Source: Bacteroides sp. An322 (GTDB lineage: Bacteria > Bacteroidota > Bacteroidia > Bacteroidales > Bacteroidaceae). From it: DNA of 64,000 nucleotides. The translations under genes were made by a program, and so were the position numbers. Below the pieces are notes generated by a model. It was not told where the DNA came from and did no database searches. It was given only the letters and a program-made list of their open reading frames with translations. The stretch covers positions 124,001 through 188,000 of the forward strand of contig NZ_NFIN01000003.1 of assembly GCF_002161765.1 (NCBI RefSeq). Direction: 5' to 3'. This document shows positions 1-7,283 of the stretch, piece after piece. Position 1 is the stretch's first letter. Each line of letters starts with the position of its first letter.

Positions 1-84
1 TACCTTGTTGCAGACCTTGTATCCGCTGCTTTTTCTTATGCGGTCAAGTGCTTCTTTCATCCTGATTAATGTAAATGATTCCAT
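1..84 (-). CDS. Partial hypothetical protein, cut by window edge
   Basis: On the minus strand an ATG at 82-84 opens a reading frame that stays open for 28 codons to the window edge. It begins MESFTLIRMKEALDRI and is rich in basic residues. It lies just downstream of the tRNA-like gene and in the same direction as the early operon, so it is probably the next phage gene. No function can be assigned. Confidence 0.45.
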   Translation of the reverse strand, partial: MESFTLIRMKEALDRIRKSSGYKVCNKV

Positions 85-109
85 AATTGTATATTTTTTT
101 TGTTTATTG

Positions 110-191
110 CCGGGCAGACCGGATTCGAACCGGCATCTTGTTCAACCTCGTAGGGTGGGACTGCCATTCTCCCATTACGAAACACTGCCCG
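110..191 (-). tRNA. Atypical tRNA-like gene, anticodon unresolved
   Basis: Read on the minus strand, a 7-bp acceptor stem is formed by CGGGCAG (185-191) and CTGCCCG (111-117), next to a near-perfect T arm with the loop TTCGAAT. A plausible D arm with the conserved GG follows the acceptor strand. The middle is abnormal: no clean 5-bp stem with a 7-nt anticodon loop is present, and the region between D and T arms is about 8 nt longer than in a standard class I tRNA. One alternative fold gives a 5-bp stem TGGGA/TCCCA around a 9-nt loop. No CCA is encoded. It is probably a phage-borne tRNA or tRNA mimic; its identity is not settled. Confidence 0.6.
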
Positions 192-199
192 TTTGCCAG

Positions 200-940
200 T
201 TATATTTCGATGATTACGATGTCAGGTGCAACACCTTTGATTGCTTCAATCTGTTCGTCAATAACCTTGTTCTTATATTCCTCGATAGTTTCATTAGCCC
301 CGGCAGACACAAGAGAGAGGGATACGTCCCGACCGTCCACATCCGCGTAAATTTCGACTTCGATTTCTTCATTTGCAAAACCCTTGAACAGGGGTACGTT
401 TAATTTGAATGATTTCGGGAGGTTGCTGTCTACCACTTGCGAGTAATTGTCAACCTTGCTTCCGTTTTCCTCCTTGCTGCGTTCGATGTCTTGGTTGACT
501 TTCGCCTTGAAATTTTTCAAAGTGGAAACCAGCATCATGTTCTCGGATTTGTCCTTGAAAAAAGCGCGGTGCATCTTGAAGAACTGAGACAGCTTGATAG
601 GCTCCCATTTCTTATCCGTGTTAATGCCAAATTCCTGCATTTCTTTTGAAGCCTGTAAAATACCGCTGATTTCAGTCTGATAGTAGTTGGTTTCATCAAT
701 AGTTAATGCTAACCCCATCTTATCACGATTTACGATGATATTAGCCGATTTCTGATTAATCAGTTCGACACGTTTCTCCAACCATCTGAAAGGTGCGTCT
801 ATTGTTCCATTGATAACTACTCTTTCCGGTTCTTTCGGGTCGAGTTCCTCGGATGCCTTACCCTCTCTCAATACGATTTCGATAGGTGTGCCATTATAAT
901 TTTCAGGCACGACCACATTGATTTTGTTTTCTTTTTCCAT
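200..940 (-). CDS. Phage hypothetical protein
   Basis: 246 residues, starting at ATG (938-940) three bases after the stop of the upstream gene, so translationally packed in the early operon. The protein is soluble, rich in charged residues, with no signal peptide or membrane segment. It loosely recalls the DUF2303/YfdQ-type phage proteins in size and position next to recombination genes, but that is a weak impression and not a motif match. Function unknown. Confidence 0.75.
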   Translation of the reverse strand: MEKENKINVVVPENYNGTPIEIVLREGKASEELDPKEPERVVINGTIDAPFRWLEKRVELINQKSANIIVNRDKMGLALTIDETNYYQTEISGILQASKEMQEFGINTDKKWEPIKLSQFFKMHRAFFKDKSENMMLVSTLKNFKAKVNQDIERSKEENGSKVDNYSQVVDSNLPKSFKLNVPLFKGFANEEIEVEIYADVDGRDVSLSLVSAGANETIEEYKNKVIDEQIEAIKGVAPDIVIIEI

Positions 941-942
941 AA

Positions 943-1371
943 TTAATCTGTTCCTGTTTTACGGTTAATACTGAATACTGTCTTTTGCATTTCTTGTGGC
1001 ATTATCGGGCGGCTGTAAACCAATTCCCCCAACTTGTTATAGAATCCTGCCATCTTTTCCTCATGATAGAGAATTTTGGCACATTCTTCATTTTCCACAA
1101 ATTCAGAACCTCTTTTGATATGGTCTAATAGTTCTTGCTTTTCTTCATTCAAAGGTTTAAGGCGTTCTTTAAACTCATCCATAGCCTCTTTCTTTTCAAT
1201 CTCTATATCATTGATTGTGATTGACACCTCGGCTAATGTTTCTTTCTTTTGCGCCAATTCTTCGGGTGTGAATCGGTGGGTATAACCGATTTTCTCTACT
1301 GCATCGGCATTGTCCTGAAGGAACTGCCACCGTTCCTGTTCAGGGATATCCTGTCCTAAAAATTTGTCCAT
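943..1371 (-). CDS. Phage hypothetical protein, helical
   Basis: 142 residues. The central part (about 40-100) is a lysine- and glutamate-rich helical segment with coiled-coil character. It starts one base after the stop of the 61-residue gene upstream and ends two bases before the next start, as expected in a tightly packed phage operon. No recognised motif; function unknown. Confidence 0.7.
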   Translation of the reverse strand: MDKFLGQDIPEQERWQFLQDNADAVEKIGYTHRFTPEELAQKKETLAEVSITINDIEIEKKEAMDEFKERLKPLNEEKQELLDHIKRGSEFVENEECAKILYHEEKMAGFYNKLGELVYSRPIMPQEMQKTVFSINRKTGTD

Positions 1372-1372
1372 A

Positions 1373-1558
1373 TTACTTATACCTTTTTATTCCCGATTCA
1401 TCATAAAACTTTCTTGCAGTACCCATACCATTGTAAACTGGAATATAGCTTCTTTGAGAAGCTTTCTCTATTTGGTGAATGCCGCTGGATTTAGGGTTGA
1501 TTGATTTTTCAGGATGAAAGAATCTTGCTACATCTTGTGGAAATTTTCTTTTTTTCAT
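1373..1558 (-). CDS. Small basic phage protein
   Basis: 61 residues, strongly basic at the N-terminus (MKKRKF), with many Lys, Arg, Ser and Pro. It fits the spacing between its neighbours (11 bases after the NinB-like gene). A nucleic-acid-binding role would suit its charge, but no domain is recognisable. Confidence 0.6.
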   Translation of the reverse strand: MKKRKFPQDVARFFHPEKSINPKSSGIHQIEKASQRSYIPVYNGMGTARKFYDESGIKRYK

Positions 1559-1569
1559 AATCTCAATTT

Positions 1570-2010
1570 TTAAATAAAACCATTATTACGTTCTACTTCT
1601 TGTTGTGCGTAGATAAGCATCTGCTGTTCGTTTGCCGCAGGGAGGTAGATGCCCGCCACGGATGCGCTCCAGTTGCGGAAACGGTCAATGCTCAAAGTCA
1701 TTTCACCGGTGGTCAGCTCGGCTGAGCTTCTCAGGTAGGTTATTTCCTTGCCTTTCTTGTTTACCGTCTTTCTCTCGAACAAATCACGGTTGCAAGTCCT
1801 TTTGTAGAAATCAATTTTTACTTCTTCGAGGCTGCAACCGTATTCGCTGCCGAAATACCCTAAAAGAAGATGCAAGTAGCTGTTCTGGGCAAGCGTGCGG
1901 TTAGGCAGCTTTTTTTTCACTTCCACCACTGCACGCTCTCGGAACAGCTTGTTTACATAGTCCTTGAATTTGGGTATATCGTATTCATTTTTCAAATTGA
2001 AAATGCTCAT
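1570..2010 (-). CDS. NinB-like phage recombination protein
   Basis: 146 residues. The segment RTLAQNSYLHLLL at about 38-50 matches the characteristic (R)-x-x-x-QN-x-x-x-(H/W)xxL signature of the NinB/Orf family, whose lambda member is a recombination mediator that binds ssDNA and helps load the annealing protein. Size and position beside ERF, nuclease and ssDNA-binding genes agree. Its start overlaps the stop of the HNH-like gene by four bases. Family assignment is by motif and context only. Confidence 0.7.
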   Translation of the reverse strand: MSIFNLKNEYDIPKFKDYVNKLFRERAVVEVKKKLPNRTLAQNSYLHLLLGYFGSEYGCSLEEVKIDFYKRTCNRDLFERKTVNKKGKEITYLRSSAELTTGEMTLSIDRFRNWSASVAGIYLPAANEQQMLIYAQQEVERNNGFI

Positions 2011-2537
2011 AGGCTAATATTCAAAACTTTAAGTTCTTCATTTATGCCATTAGACTTTAATATGGAAGAAAAAACAGATATTGCTTTTTCAACTGTATCA
2101 ATCTTTTTGCCATCCATTGTGTAACAGTATTTATCCAAATAATTTACATTTATAAATTGATGAATACATCTATGAGCTTTTCTTGATAAGAGGAATATAG
2201 AATAGGGTAAGTTATAGTTCCAATGATGAGCTTCCTTCCCTTTGGTATCATATCCTCTATTTCTTAATCTTCGGGATATATTAGATTCCAAAGGGCATAT
2301 TTTTCTTATTCGCTTGAACTTATCTTTATACCCTAATCGTTTAAACTTTTCTCTATTCCTTACTCGTTCTTTCTCAAGCCAATTCTTATCAGTTGATAGT
2401 ATATTGTATCTTGTCTTCGCATCCTTTTTAGTACATTCCTTACACTTATTCAAGTGTCCATCCTCCATTCGTGGATGCTTATAAAATTCAGACAATGGCT
2501 TTACAACTCCACATTTAAAACATTTCTTTGTTTCCAT
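2007..2537 (-). CDS. Zinc-finger/HNH-like phage protein
   Basis: 176 residues from the ATG at 2535-2537, which directly follows the stop of the ssDNA-binding gene; an in-frame upstream ATG at 2558 would overlap that gene by about 20 bases and is less likely. N-terminal CFKCG and CKECTKKD pairs form a Cys4 zinc-binding knuckle (residues about 5-35). Further on, an AHHWNYN segment and an HRCIHQ segment are spaced like the histidines of an HNH (beta-beta-alpha-metal) nuclease. Members of this group are common in Bacteroidota and Firmicutes phages, either as free-standing homing-type nucleases or as accessory proteins. Confidence 0.65.
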   Translation of the reverse strand: METKKCFKCGVVKPLSEFYKHPRMEDGHLNKCKECTKKDAKTRYNILSTDKNWLEKERVRNREKFKRLGYKDKFKRIRKICPLESNISRRLRNRGYDTKGKEAHHWNYNLPYSIFLLSRKAHRCIHQFINVNYLDKYCYTMDGKKIDTVEKAISVFSSILKSNGINEELKVLNISL

Positions 2538-2538
2538 A

Positions 2539-2994
2539 TCAGAAAGGTAATTGGTCATTATCTGGGTTTCCGTATGCGTCTACATTTGGCGGAAACCGCT
2601 GGGTCGGTGCTTGGTATTGTGGTGTGGGTTGCGGTGGTGCTGCCTGTTGTGTCGGGGCGGTCTGTCCCGGCTGGTTCCTGCGCTCTATCTTGTAGCAGCG
2701 GATGGAGACCATGCGCTTGGTCTGCCCGTCTTGGTTTGTCCATTCACGCCCTTGCAGGGCAAAGGATACCGTGATTATGTCGCCCACGCTGAAATTGTCA
2801 AGCTCGGCGCACTTGTCGCCCGATACCTCCAAAGGGACGATATTCTCGTACTGGCTGCGTTCGCCCGTCCATGTGTCGTGCGGTGTCGCGTCAAGCAGGA
2901 ACTCGCGCTTCAGGAACGGACTGCCTCCCGTCTTGGATGGAATTTGGACGGTCTGACCGATTGCGGCAAGCCGTCCGGTGATTTGATTACTCAT
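2539..2994 (-). CDS. DUF3127 ssDNA-binding-like protein
   Basis: 151 residues. An N-terminal OB-type region (1-100) is followed by a Gln/Pro-rich flexible linker and an acidic, hydrophobic tip ending DNDQLPF. That layout mirrors bacterial SSB, whose DDDIPF-type tail recruits repair proteins. The sequence matches what I know of DUF3127, the small single-strand-binding-like family of Bacteroidota and their phages. It sits between the nuclease and the HNH-like gene, as expected for a phage recombination module. Confidence 0.8.
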   Translation of the reverse strand: MSNQITGRLAAIGQTVQIPSKTGGSPFLKREFLLDATPHDTWTGERSQYENIVPLEVSGDKCAELDNFSVGDIITVSFALQGREWTNQDGQTKRMVSIRCYKIERRNQPGQTAPTQQAAPPQPTPQYQAPTQRFPPNVDAYGNPDNDQLPF

Positions 2995-2999
2995 CTTTA

Positions 3000-3905
3000 T
3001 TATGATACTTTTAATGTTATACTTCCACTAACCGGTGTGTCTGTCAGATATTTGTCGTACACGCCCGGATAATCCCTCTCAAAGGATTCACGGTCGAAAA
3101 CCTTGCGTATGCTGTCTTTTTTGCGGGTAAAGGATATGCTTTCGCCTTTCCACGAATAGGCACCGGCTTTCACCATTTCTTTCATTATGCCGTCCATCAG
3201 GATTTTCTTCTGCTCTTTCCAATATTTCTCCTGCTCGCTTATTTCAATGATAGACTGTTCCATTTCACGGTACTTCAAAGGCATGTCAGTCTTAACCGAA
3301 GGTACGGCATAAGGGTTTATGAACTTGCGTCCCTCTATTTCGGCTGAAAGCAGTTCAATAATAATTCCGTCAGGTATGCGTTCTATTTCCACAAGTTCCG
3401 AAATGCTTCCTCTTAGCCAGATGGCGAATAGCCTTACGGCTTTGCATCCGGGGTTCTGCCTTTCAAACCAATAAGCGTAAATAGACAACTGCCAACTTAC
3501 ATACTCCTTGTCGAGCTTGTATGTTGTCTTGATGTCACCCAGTGAAAATTCATTGTCGCTTTCCCGATATACCTTGTCAATACAGGACGCGAAGTGCTCG
3601 TTGTCCGATACAAGGTATTCGCTTGCCTCATATTGAAGCCCGTAACTTTCTTTTAATTTTTGATAGTTGCGGGCTTCCTCGCTTTCGTGTTCAATGCCCA
3701 AGTCATCCACAAGTTCACAGACCTCATGCACGAAAGACCCCCTTTCGGCTGCCCTTTTCATTACAAATTCGGGTACTCCCGAATATTTGTCCGGGAACAG
3801 TTGCCTCTCAATCATCCCGGTAACGCCTTGCAGGCACACGCCGTCGGGTGTGGTGTAGGTGTGTGCCTGTTGGTCGAATATGATTTGTGATTTAGTTAGC
3901 TGCAT
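3000..3905 (-). CDS. PD-(D/E)xK superfamily exonuclease
   Basis: 301 residues. The core motif is visible as an acidic residue in CIDKVY (about 150), then GDIKTTY (D-I-K, about 168-171), followed by WQLSIYAYWFE, the helical QxxxY motif of RecB/lambda-exonuclease-like nucleases. Such nucleases resect DNA ends so that a partner annealase can act. The partner is the ERF gene immediately upstream, overlapping by 14 bases. The C-terminal third contains a helical KEQKKILMDGIMKEM stretch. Confidence 0.82.
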   Translation of the reverse strand: MQLTKSQIIFDQQAHTYTTPDGVCLQGVTGMIERQLFPDKYSGVPEFVMKRAAERGSFVHEVCELVDDLGIEHESEEARNYQKLKESYGLQYEASEYLVSDNEHFASCIDKVYRESDNEFSLGDIKTTYKLDKEYVSWQLSIYAYWFERQNPGCKAVRLFAIWLRGSISELVEIERIPDGIIIELLSAEIEGRKFINPYAVPSVKTDMPLKYREMEQSIIEISEQEKYWKEQKKILMDGIMKEMVKAGAYSWKGESISFTRKKDSIRKVFDRESFERDYPGVYDKYLTDTPVSGSITLKVS

Positions 3906-4476
3906 CTTTCAGTTGTTTTTTCTTGGCAGACAAAGCCGACATGAATTGTGGGTTTGACTGCAACGCTCTGTAATTGTTAAATATGCCTGTAAGCGTTTGG
4001 ATGCTCTGTGCCGCATTAATTTCCTGCAACGCCATGGCGATGTAGTCGGTCTCTTCGGGTGTGGTGGCGTCAGGGTCTTTCGGTTCCTCTGTTGGGATAA
4101 GGAACATTTGAAGCAAAGAGTATTTCAACGCGATGCTCATCGCCTTGTTGAAACCCTTGTCTCCCGAATCCATAGCCTCGCCCACGTTCACTGTCTCCAC
4201 AAAAGAGCCGTCAGTCGTCATGTATTTGAACTTTATCTTTGCACGTGTGAATGTGTTTACCCCACCGCTTTTCGTTGGACGGTCATTCGTGGTCCATTCC
4301 TGCACTTCTTGCAGGATAAATACGTCATTCTTGGCAAACAGCTCATGCAATTCGTTCATCACGTTGTCTATTCCACGAAACTTAAAACCTTGCTGCTGGT
4401 TTTTTTCCGATTTCGTTATTGCTTTCGTCTCCTTCAATATAGAGACTATCTTTGCATATATACTTGGACTATCCAT
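3892..4476 (-). CDS. ERF family single-strand annealing recombinase
   Basis: 194 residues. The conserved core includes GFKFRGIDNVMNELHELFAKN (split here across about 29-49) and GEAMDSGDKGFNKAMSIALKY, the latter the family's most typical block. ERF proteins form rings on ssDNA and anneal complementary strands in phage recombination and genome circularisation. A Gly/Ala-poor, lysine-rich tail ends the protein. Overlap with the downstream nuclease (14 bases) and the upstream 63-residue gene (8 bases) shows tight coupling. Confidence 0.9.
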   Translation of the reverse strand: MDSPSIYAKIVSILKETKAITKSEKNQQQGFKFRGIDNVMNELHELFAKNDVFILQEVQEWTTNDRPTKSGGVNTFTRAKIKFKYMTTDGSFVETVNVGEAMDSGDKGFNKAMSIALKYSLLQMFLIPTEEPKDPDATTPEETDYIAMALQEINAAQSIQTLTGIFNNYRALQSNPQFMSALSAKKKQLKDAAN

Positions 4477-4660
4477 GTCTGATAATATTTATGTTGTTGT
4501 TTACTTGTTCCCAGTTCTTGCCGGATTGGTCAATCATCCGCATCACCTCTCGGTGCTCCTGTTCCATTTTCCGGTCGTTCTCTTTCATGCGGCGGATAAA
4601 CTCTTCGCTCTCAATCACGAACTCGTCGACCATGCGTTTCATTTCTTCCAGTACATTCAT
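4469..4660 (-). CDS. Small helical phage protein
   Basis: 63 residues, almost entirely charged amphipathic helix (MNVLEEMKRMVDEFVIE onwards), probably coiled-coil. It overlaps the ERF start by eight bases. Position and composition suggest a small accessory protein of the recombination module; no motif supports more. Confidence 0.6.
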   Translation of the reverse strand: MNVLEEMKRMVDEFVIESEEFIRRMKENDRKMEQEHREVMRMIDQSGKNWEQVNNNINIIRHG

Positions 4661-4673
4661 AATATGAGTTATT

Positions 4674-4928
4674 TTATACTAATCTGAATATCATTGTCGT
4701 ATCGTCGTTCCCTGCCGCATATACTTTATATTTAAGGCATTTACGGCCTTCTCCAATTTCACCTAAAAGCCGGGCTTTCATATTGCGCCTTTGGGATTCC
4801 TGTTTTATTCCCGTGTGCCGTGATTCTTCATACGGCACTTTCGCCACATCGCCGGGATTCCCGGATTCCAGCATATCGAACACGCCGACCGTGCTGTACT
4901 TTTCGTCAATCTTCACTTCTGTAATCAT
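4674..4928 (-). CDS. Phage hypothetical protein
   Basis: 84 residues. It contains a GDVAKVPYEESRHTGIKQESQRR segment and ends in a short beta-like tail (YKVYAAGNDD). The pattern of a stretch with conserved Arg residues followed by small strands recalls small DNA-modulating proteins of Bacteroides phages, but I do not recognise a named family. It overlaps the next gene upstream by 23 bases. Confidence 0.55.
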   Translation of the reverse strand: MITEVKIDEKYSTVGVFDMLESGNPGDVAKVPYEESRHTGIKQESQRRNMKARLLGEIGEGRKCLKYKVYAAGNDDTTMIFRLV

Positions 4929-5229
4929 TTATCCTGCTATTATTAATCGTTTCACCTATCGCCGCCATGGAAAAAGCCTGCTTTATCTCCTTTTTTGAGT
5001 AGAAAAAAGGAGAATTCCTGCCTGTCCCAACCCTGAACGGCTTTATTATCTCTGCCTTTACAAGCCTGTCAAATTTACGCTGGTCAAGGTTGGCAATCCG
5101 AAGCCATTTCTTGACTTCGGATTTACGCACCTTGTCTTGTGGCGGGTCATAGACCTTCACCGCCTGCATATAACCGACCTGCACGAAGTCGGCTATTATC
5201 CGGTTCAATTCGTGTATGTCGATGTTCAT
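4906..5229 (-). CDS. Putative HTH/excisionase-like DNA-binding protein
   Basis: 107 residues. Residues about 35-75 (EVKKWLRIANLDQRKFDRLV, then KAEIIKPFRVGTGRNSPFFY) have the spacing of a winged-helix or MerR/Xis-like domain: a helix-turn-helix with a wing carrying the K-P-x-R-x-G-x-GRNS turn. Such proteins act as excisionases or early regulators in Bacteroides elements. This role is inferred from shape alone. Confidence 0.6.
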   Translation of the reverse strand: MNIDIHELNRIIADFVQVGYMQAVKVYDPPQDKVRKSEVKKWLRIANLDQRKFDRLVKAEIIKPFRVGTGRNSPFFYSKKEIKQAFSMAAIGETINNSRINDYRSED

Positions 5230-5371
5230 TGCTTCGTTTGTTTAACAGTTTGTGAATCTCATTACTTATCTCTTCATCAAACTTGGCTCTTCGGTCAAGT
5301 TCACGGCTTCTCGCAATCAGAATGTGATTGACCTCTTCAATCATCTGTGTCACTTGTTTTACCGTTTCCAT
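5147..5371 (-). CDS. Small helical phage protein
   Basis: 74 residues from ATG at 5369-5371; an upstream TTG at 5383 is possible but less likely. The first 50 residues are an amphipathic helix (EEVNHILIARSRELDRR and following). The last 27 codons overlap the start of the 107-residue gene in another frame, an unusually long overlap, so the C-terminus (Arg-rich) may be poorly constrained. Function unknown. Confidence 0.45.
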   Translation of the reverse strand: METVKQVTQMIEEVNHILIARSRELDRRAKFDEEISNEIHKLLNKRSNEHRHTRIEPDNSRLRAGRLYAGGEGL

Positions 5372-5510
5372 ATCCTTTGTCAAGTTTGTTTGCCATAAGT
5401 ATTACGGCAAGGATGAATACTATCAATCCAGCCCAGTACATCGGGCTAAGGTCTTGGTTTGCGTGCATCACAACCAGCGACGCAACGCATATTGCTATTA
5501 ACGTCTTCAT
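5337..5510 (-). CDS. Small membrane protein, 57 residues
   Basis: The ATG at 5508-5510 overlaps the stop of the upstream 59-codon gene as ATGA, which strongly supports translation. The product has two hydrophobic stretches, TLIAICVASLVVM (3-15) and MYWAGLIVFILAVILMA (24-40), followed by a charged tail, so it is a one- or two-pass inner-membrane peptide. It overlaps the next gene by 35 bases. Function unknown. Confidence 0.55.
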   Translation of the reverse strand: MKTLIAICVASLVVMHANQDLSPMYWAGLIVFILAVILMANKLDKGYGNGKTSDTDD

Positions 5511-5686
5511 TCCGCTTCCTCCACCTTATAACCTTTGTTTGTTAAGTACTCGACTATCAGACCCTCGTCAATCTGTTCCAACAGGTCTTTCACGTCCTCA
5601 CTCTCAATCTTCATCTGCACGTCCATGCAGTTGCAGCGTGAACTGATGTTCACTTCTTTTGCGTAAACTTCTAATCTTATATCCAT
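5507..5686 (-). CDS. Small phage protein, 59 residues
   Basis: Starts at ATG 5684-5686 and ends with an ATGA overlap onto the 57-residue membrane protein. Contains SRCNCMDVQMKIE near the middle and ends in an acidic helix; it could be a small zinc-independent helper protein. Coding status rests on the start/stop coupling. No family recognised. Confidence 0.5.
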   Translation of the reverse strand: MDIRLEVYAKEVNISSRCNCMDVQMKIESEDVKDLLEQIDEGLIVEYLTNKGYKVEEAE

Positions 5687-6053
5687 GTCATTTCGCTATT
5701 AGTTCGTTCCCGTGGGCGTTCCGATGGTAGCCTTGCCGCTTATCAAAGGTTTGGTAAGCCACGGGTATATTATAGGACTTTCAGCGATAAGCACGCCCAA
5801 CGCTCATACTCGCCACCGTGAGGACGATTGTTTCGGTGCTGAAAGTAAGTTCATTCATATAGCTTTGATACAGCCTTGCAAGCGGTCACGGCATTTCTGC
5901 TGCGCTGCTTCTGCATCATCATTCTTGTTCGCCTCGATACGGTTTATGAATTACGCCGTAGAGGGTCTGCCAATAAGTCAAAGGTCTAATCTGTAGCACC
6001 CTGCCCGGTTCTCGCTACCGGATGCCGTTCAGTCCGTCAGCAGGGTTTATGAA
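5687..6053 (-). other. Gap in early operon with broken small reading frames
   Basis: No intact gene is evident. On the minus strand there are protein-like stretches interrupted by stops or frame changes: one beginning INRIEANKNDDAEAAQQ, a mini-frame from ATG 5858 (MNELTFSTETIVL) ending in TGA, and a further open stretch ending GTPTGTN near 5697. The repeated string ATTCATAAACC occurs twice. A GC-rich hairpin (CCCTGC/GCAGGG) lies near 6000-6045. This may be a degenerate gene, a set of very small overlapping genes, or a regulatory RNA. Confidence 0.4.
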
Positions 6054-6305
6054 TCACCAGCGAATAACCGCCATACCCTGCGATAGTTGCAATCCGATGT
6101 AGTCCATACCGTCGTCTTCGCTGCAATCTTCGCCCTGATAGCTCTCTAACGCCGTGATTTCTTCGTAGATAAGTGCGATAATCTCGCTCTTGCTGTCCGC
6201 GTTATACAATTTGCATACTTCGCTTTCAGGCATTGCCTTCACTTCTTCGAGTTCGTTGTAACATTCATCTAGTCTGTCACTTACTTCTTTCATTCTCATA
6301 GTCAT
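6054..6305 (-). CDS. Small acidic phage protein
   Basis: 83 residues. Its ATG (6303-6305) overlaps the stop of the SH3-barrel gene as ATGA. The protein is acidic and helical, with an EDCSEDDGMDYIG segment. It loosely resembles small acidic inhibitor-type phage early proteins, but this is only composition. Function unknown. Confidence 0.6.
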   Translation of the reverse strand: MTMRMKEVSDRLDECYNELEEVKAMPESEVCKLYNADSKSEIIALIYEEITALESYQGEDCSEDDGMDYIGLQLSQGMAVIRW

Positions 6306-6625
6306 GCGATTTTTATAAGGTTAAACTTCTTGAAACTTCTGAATGATTCTTTTTCTGTGTCCCAGTAGGTGAACAGGTCTTCGTTCTTTCTTCTGCCTGT
6401 GCCCTTCACCTTGTCGTGAATCACTTCGTCTTTCATGGTGCCGAACGCCTGCCTGATTTCACCGTTTGTCTTCTGATAGAAAAACTGGACAACCTGTGAC
6501 TTCATAGCTTTTGCCAGTTTGTACACCTGCCATGCCCTTTTAAGGCATTCGCTGAAACTTTCACCTGTGACCCTGAACATGCGCCATGCGCTTGTCATGA
6601 TTTCGTGCAAAACATTTCTTTTCAT
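6302..6625 (-). CDS. SH3 beta-barrel (DUF2693-like) protein
   Basis: 107 residues; first gene of the leftward early operon. An N-terminal helical part (SFSECLKRAWQVYKLAK) is followed by VVQFFYQKTNGEIRQAFGT and then FTYWDTEKESFRSFKKFNL, the two blocks that mark the DUF2693/SH3 beta-barrel-fold family abundant in Bacteroides mobile elements. The cellular role of this family is not established. It follows the promoter at 6682-6712 with a leader of about 50 bases. Confidence 0.7.
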   Translation of the reverse strand: MKRNVLHEIMTSAWRMFRVTGESFSECLKRAWQVYKLAKAMKSQVVQFFYQKTNGEIRQAFGTMKDEVIHDKVKGTGRRKNEDLFTYWDTEKESFRSFKKFNLIKIA

Positions 6626-6681
6626 AATCGTGCGTATTTAGAATATTATTACTATATTTGTTTTGTATTACGTTTCTGATG

Positions 6682-6712
6682 CAAAGATACAAACATTGTT
6701 TGATATAACAAA
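6682..6712 (-). promoter_or_regulatory. Leftward early promoter
   Basis: On the minus strand TTTG (6709-6712) and TATCTTTG (6682-6689) are separated by exactly 19 bases, a perfect match to the Bacteroidota -33/-7 consensus. It drives the early operon that begins with the SH3-barrel gene. Confidence 0.8.
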
Positions 6713-6751
6713 CAAAATCTAAGAAACATCTTTCTAATTAACAAACATTGT
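6689..6751. promoter_or_regulatory. Candidate repressor operators
   Basis: The string ACAAACATTGT occurs at 6689-6699 and again at 6741-6751. The first copy lies in the -33/-7 spacer of the leftward promoter and contains the palindrome AAACA-T-TGTTT; the second is just before the start of the rightward gene at 6756. A further perfect inverted repeat, TGTTTG-N6-CAAACA, lies at 6697-6714 over the -33 box. These are natural sites for the CI-like repressor encoded at 7273. Binding is inferred. Confidence 0.55.
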
Positions 6752-6755
6752 AAGT

Positions 6756-7283
6756 ATGAAATGGTTTTTAAGTTTATTGTGTTTTGGCTGTTTTCTATTT
6801 ACCTTAACAATGTGTTTGTCTGTATATAAGTATTATAATACAGATATGTATGCTGTAATTATAGCGATACTAACATTGTTGGTTACTGTGCTGATAGGCT
6901 GGCAAATATATAATGCAATAGAGGTTAATAAAAAGTTAAGTGAAATACAGAGGATGGCATCTAAGGCCGCATACGAAGAAAACAAGAAATATAATCATAC
7001 AACTATTGCAGTTGTACACTATATGAATGCGCTTGATTTTTACAAAAGGCAGAATTTTACAGAAAAAGCTGTAGATGAATTGTTTCGCTGTATAGAAGAA
7101 GCACTGAAAGGACGCTTCCAGTTTCCTATAGATATGGCAATAAATTATTTATTGGAAATGCCAGACGATAACTTGTTTATTGAAAAATCAAAAAAAGAAG
7201 AGTATTTGCGTATTCTTTATAAAATAAATCATGCAGATATTTATAGAGTGATAATAAAAATAGAGAAGGCTTATGGTAGCTAA
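6756..7283 (+). CDS. Two-helix membrane protein beside the repressor
   Basis: 175 residues. Two membrane helices at about 3-23 and 32-54 are followed by a cytoplasmic helical domain of about 115 residues with an EEALKGRFQFP segment. The 3' end overlaps the repressor start by 11 bases, so the two are co-translated. It may be a superinfection-exclusion or sensor protein of the lysogenic operon; the sequence only shows its topology. Confidence 0.7.
   Translation: MKWFLSLLCFGCFLFTLTMCLSVYKYYNTDMYAVIIAILTLLVTVLIGWQIYNAIEVNKKLSEIQRMASKAAYEENKKYNHTTIAVVHYMNALDFYKRQNFTEKAVDELFRCIEEALKGRFQFPIDMAINYLLEMPDDNLFIEKSKKEEYLRILYKINHADIYRVIIKIEKAYGS

Noticed and set aside
5712-5996. 94-codon plus-strand frame
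   Set aside because: It runs against the operon, has a Cys/Phe/Ser-rich composition typical of an antisense frame, and no promoter or coupling supports it.
5687-6053. Stop-codon recoding in the phage (TGA read as amino acid)
   Set aside because: Neighbouring phage genes end in TGA with ATGA overlaps, so TGA is a normal stop.
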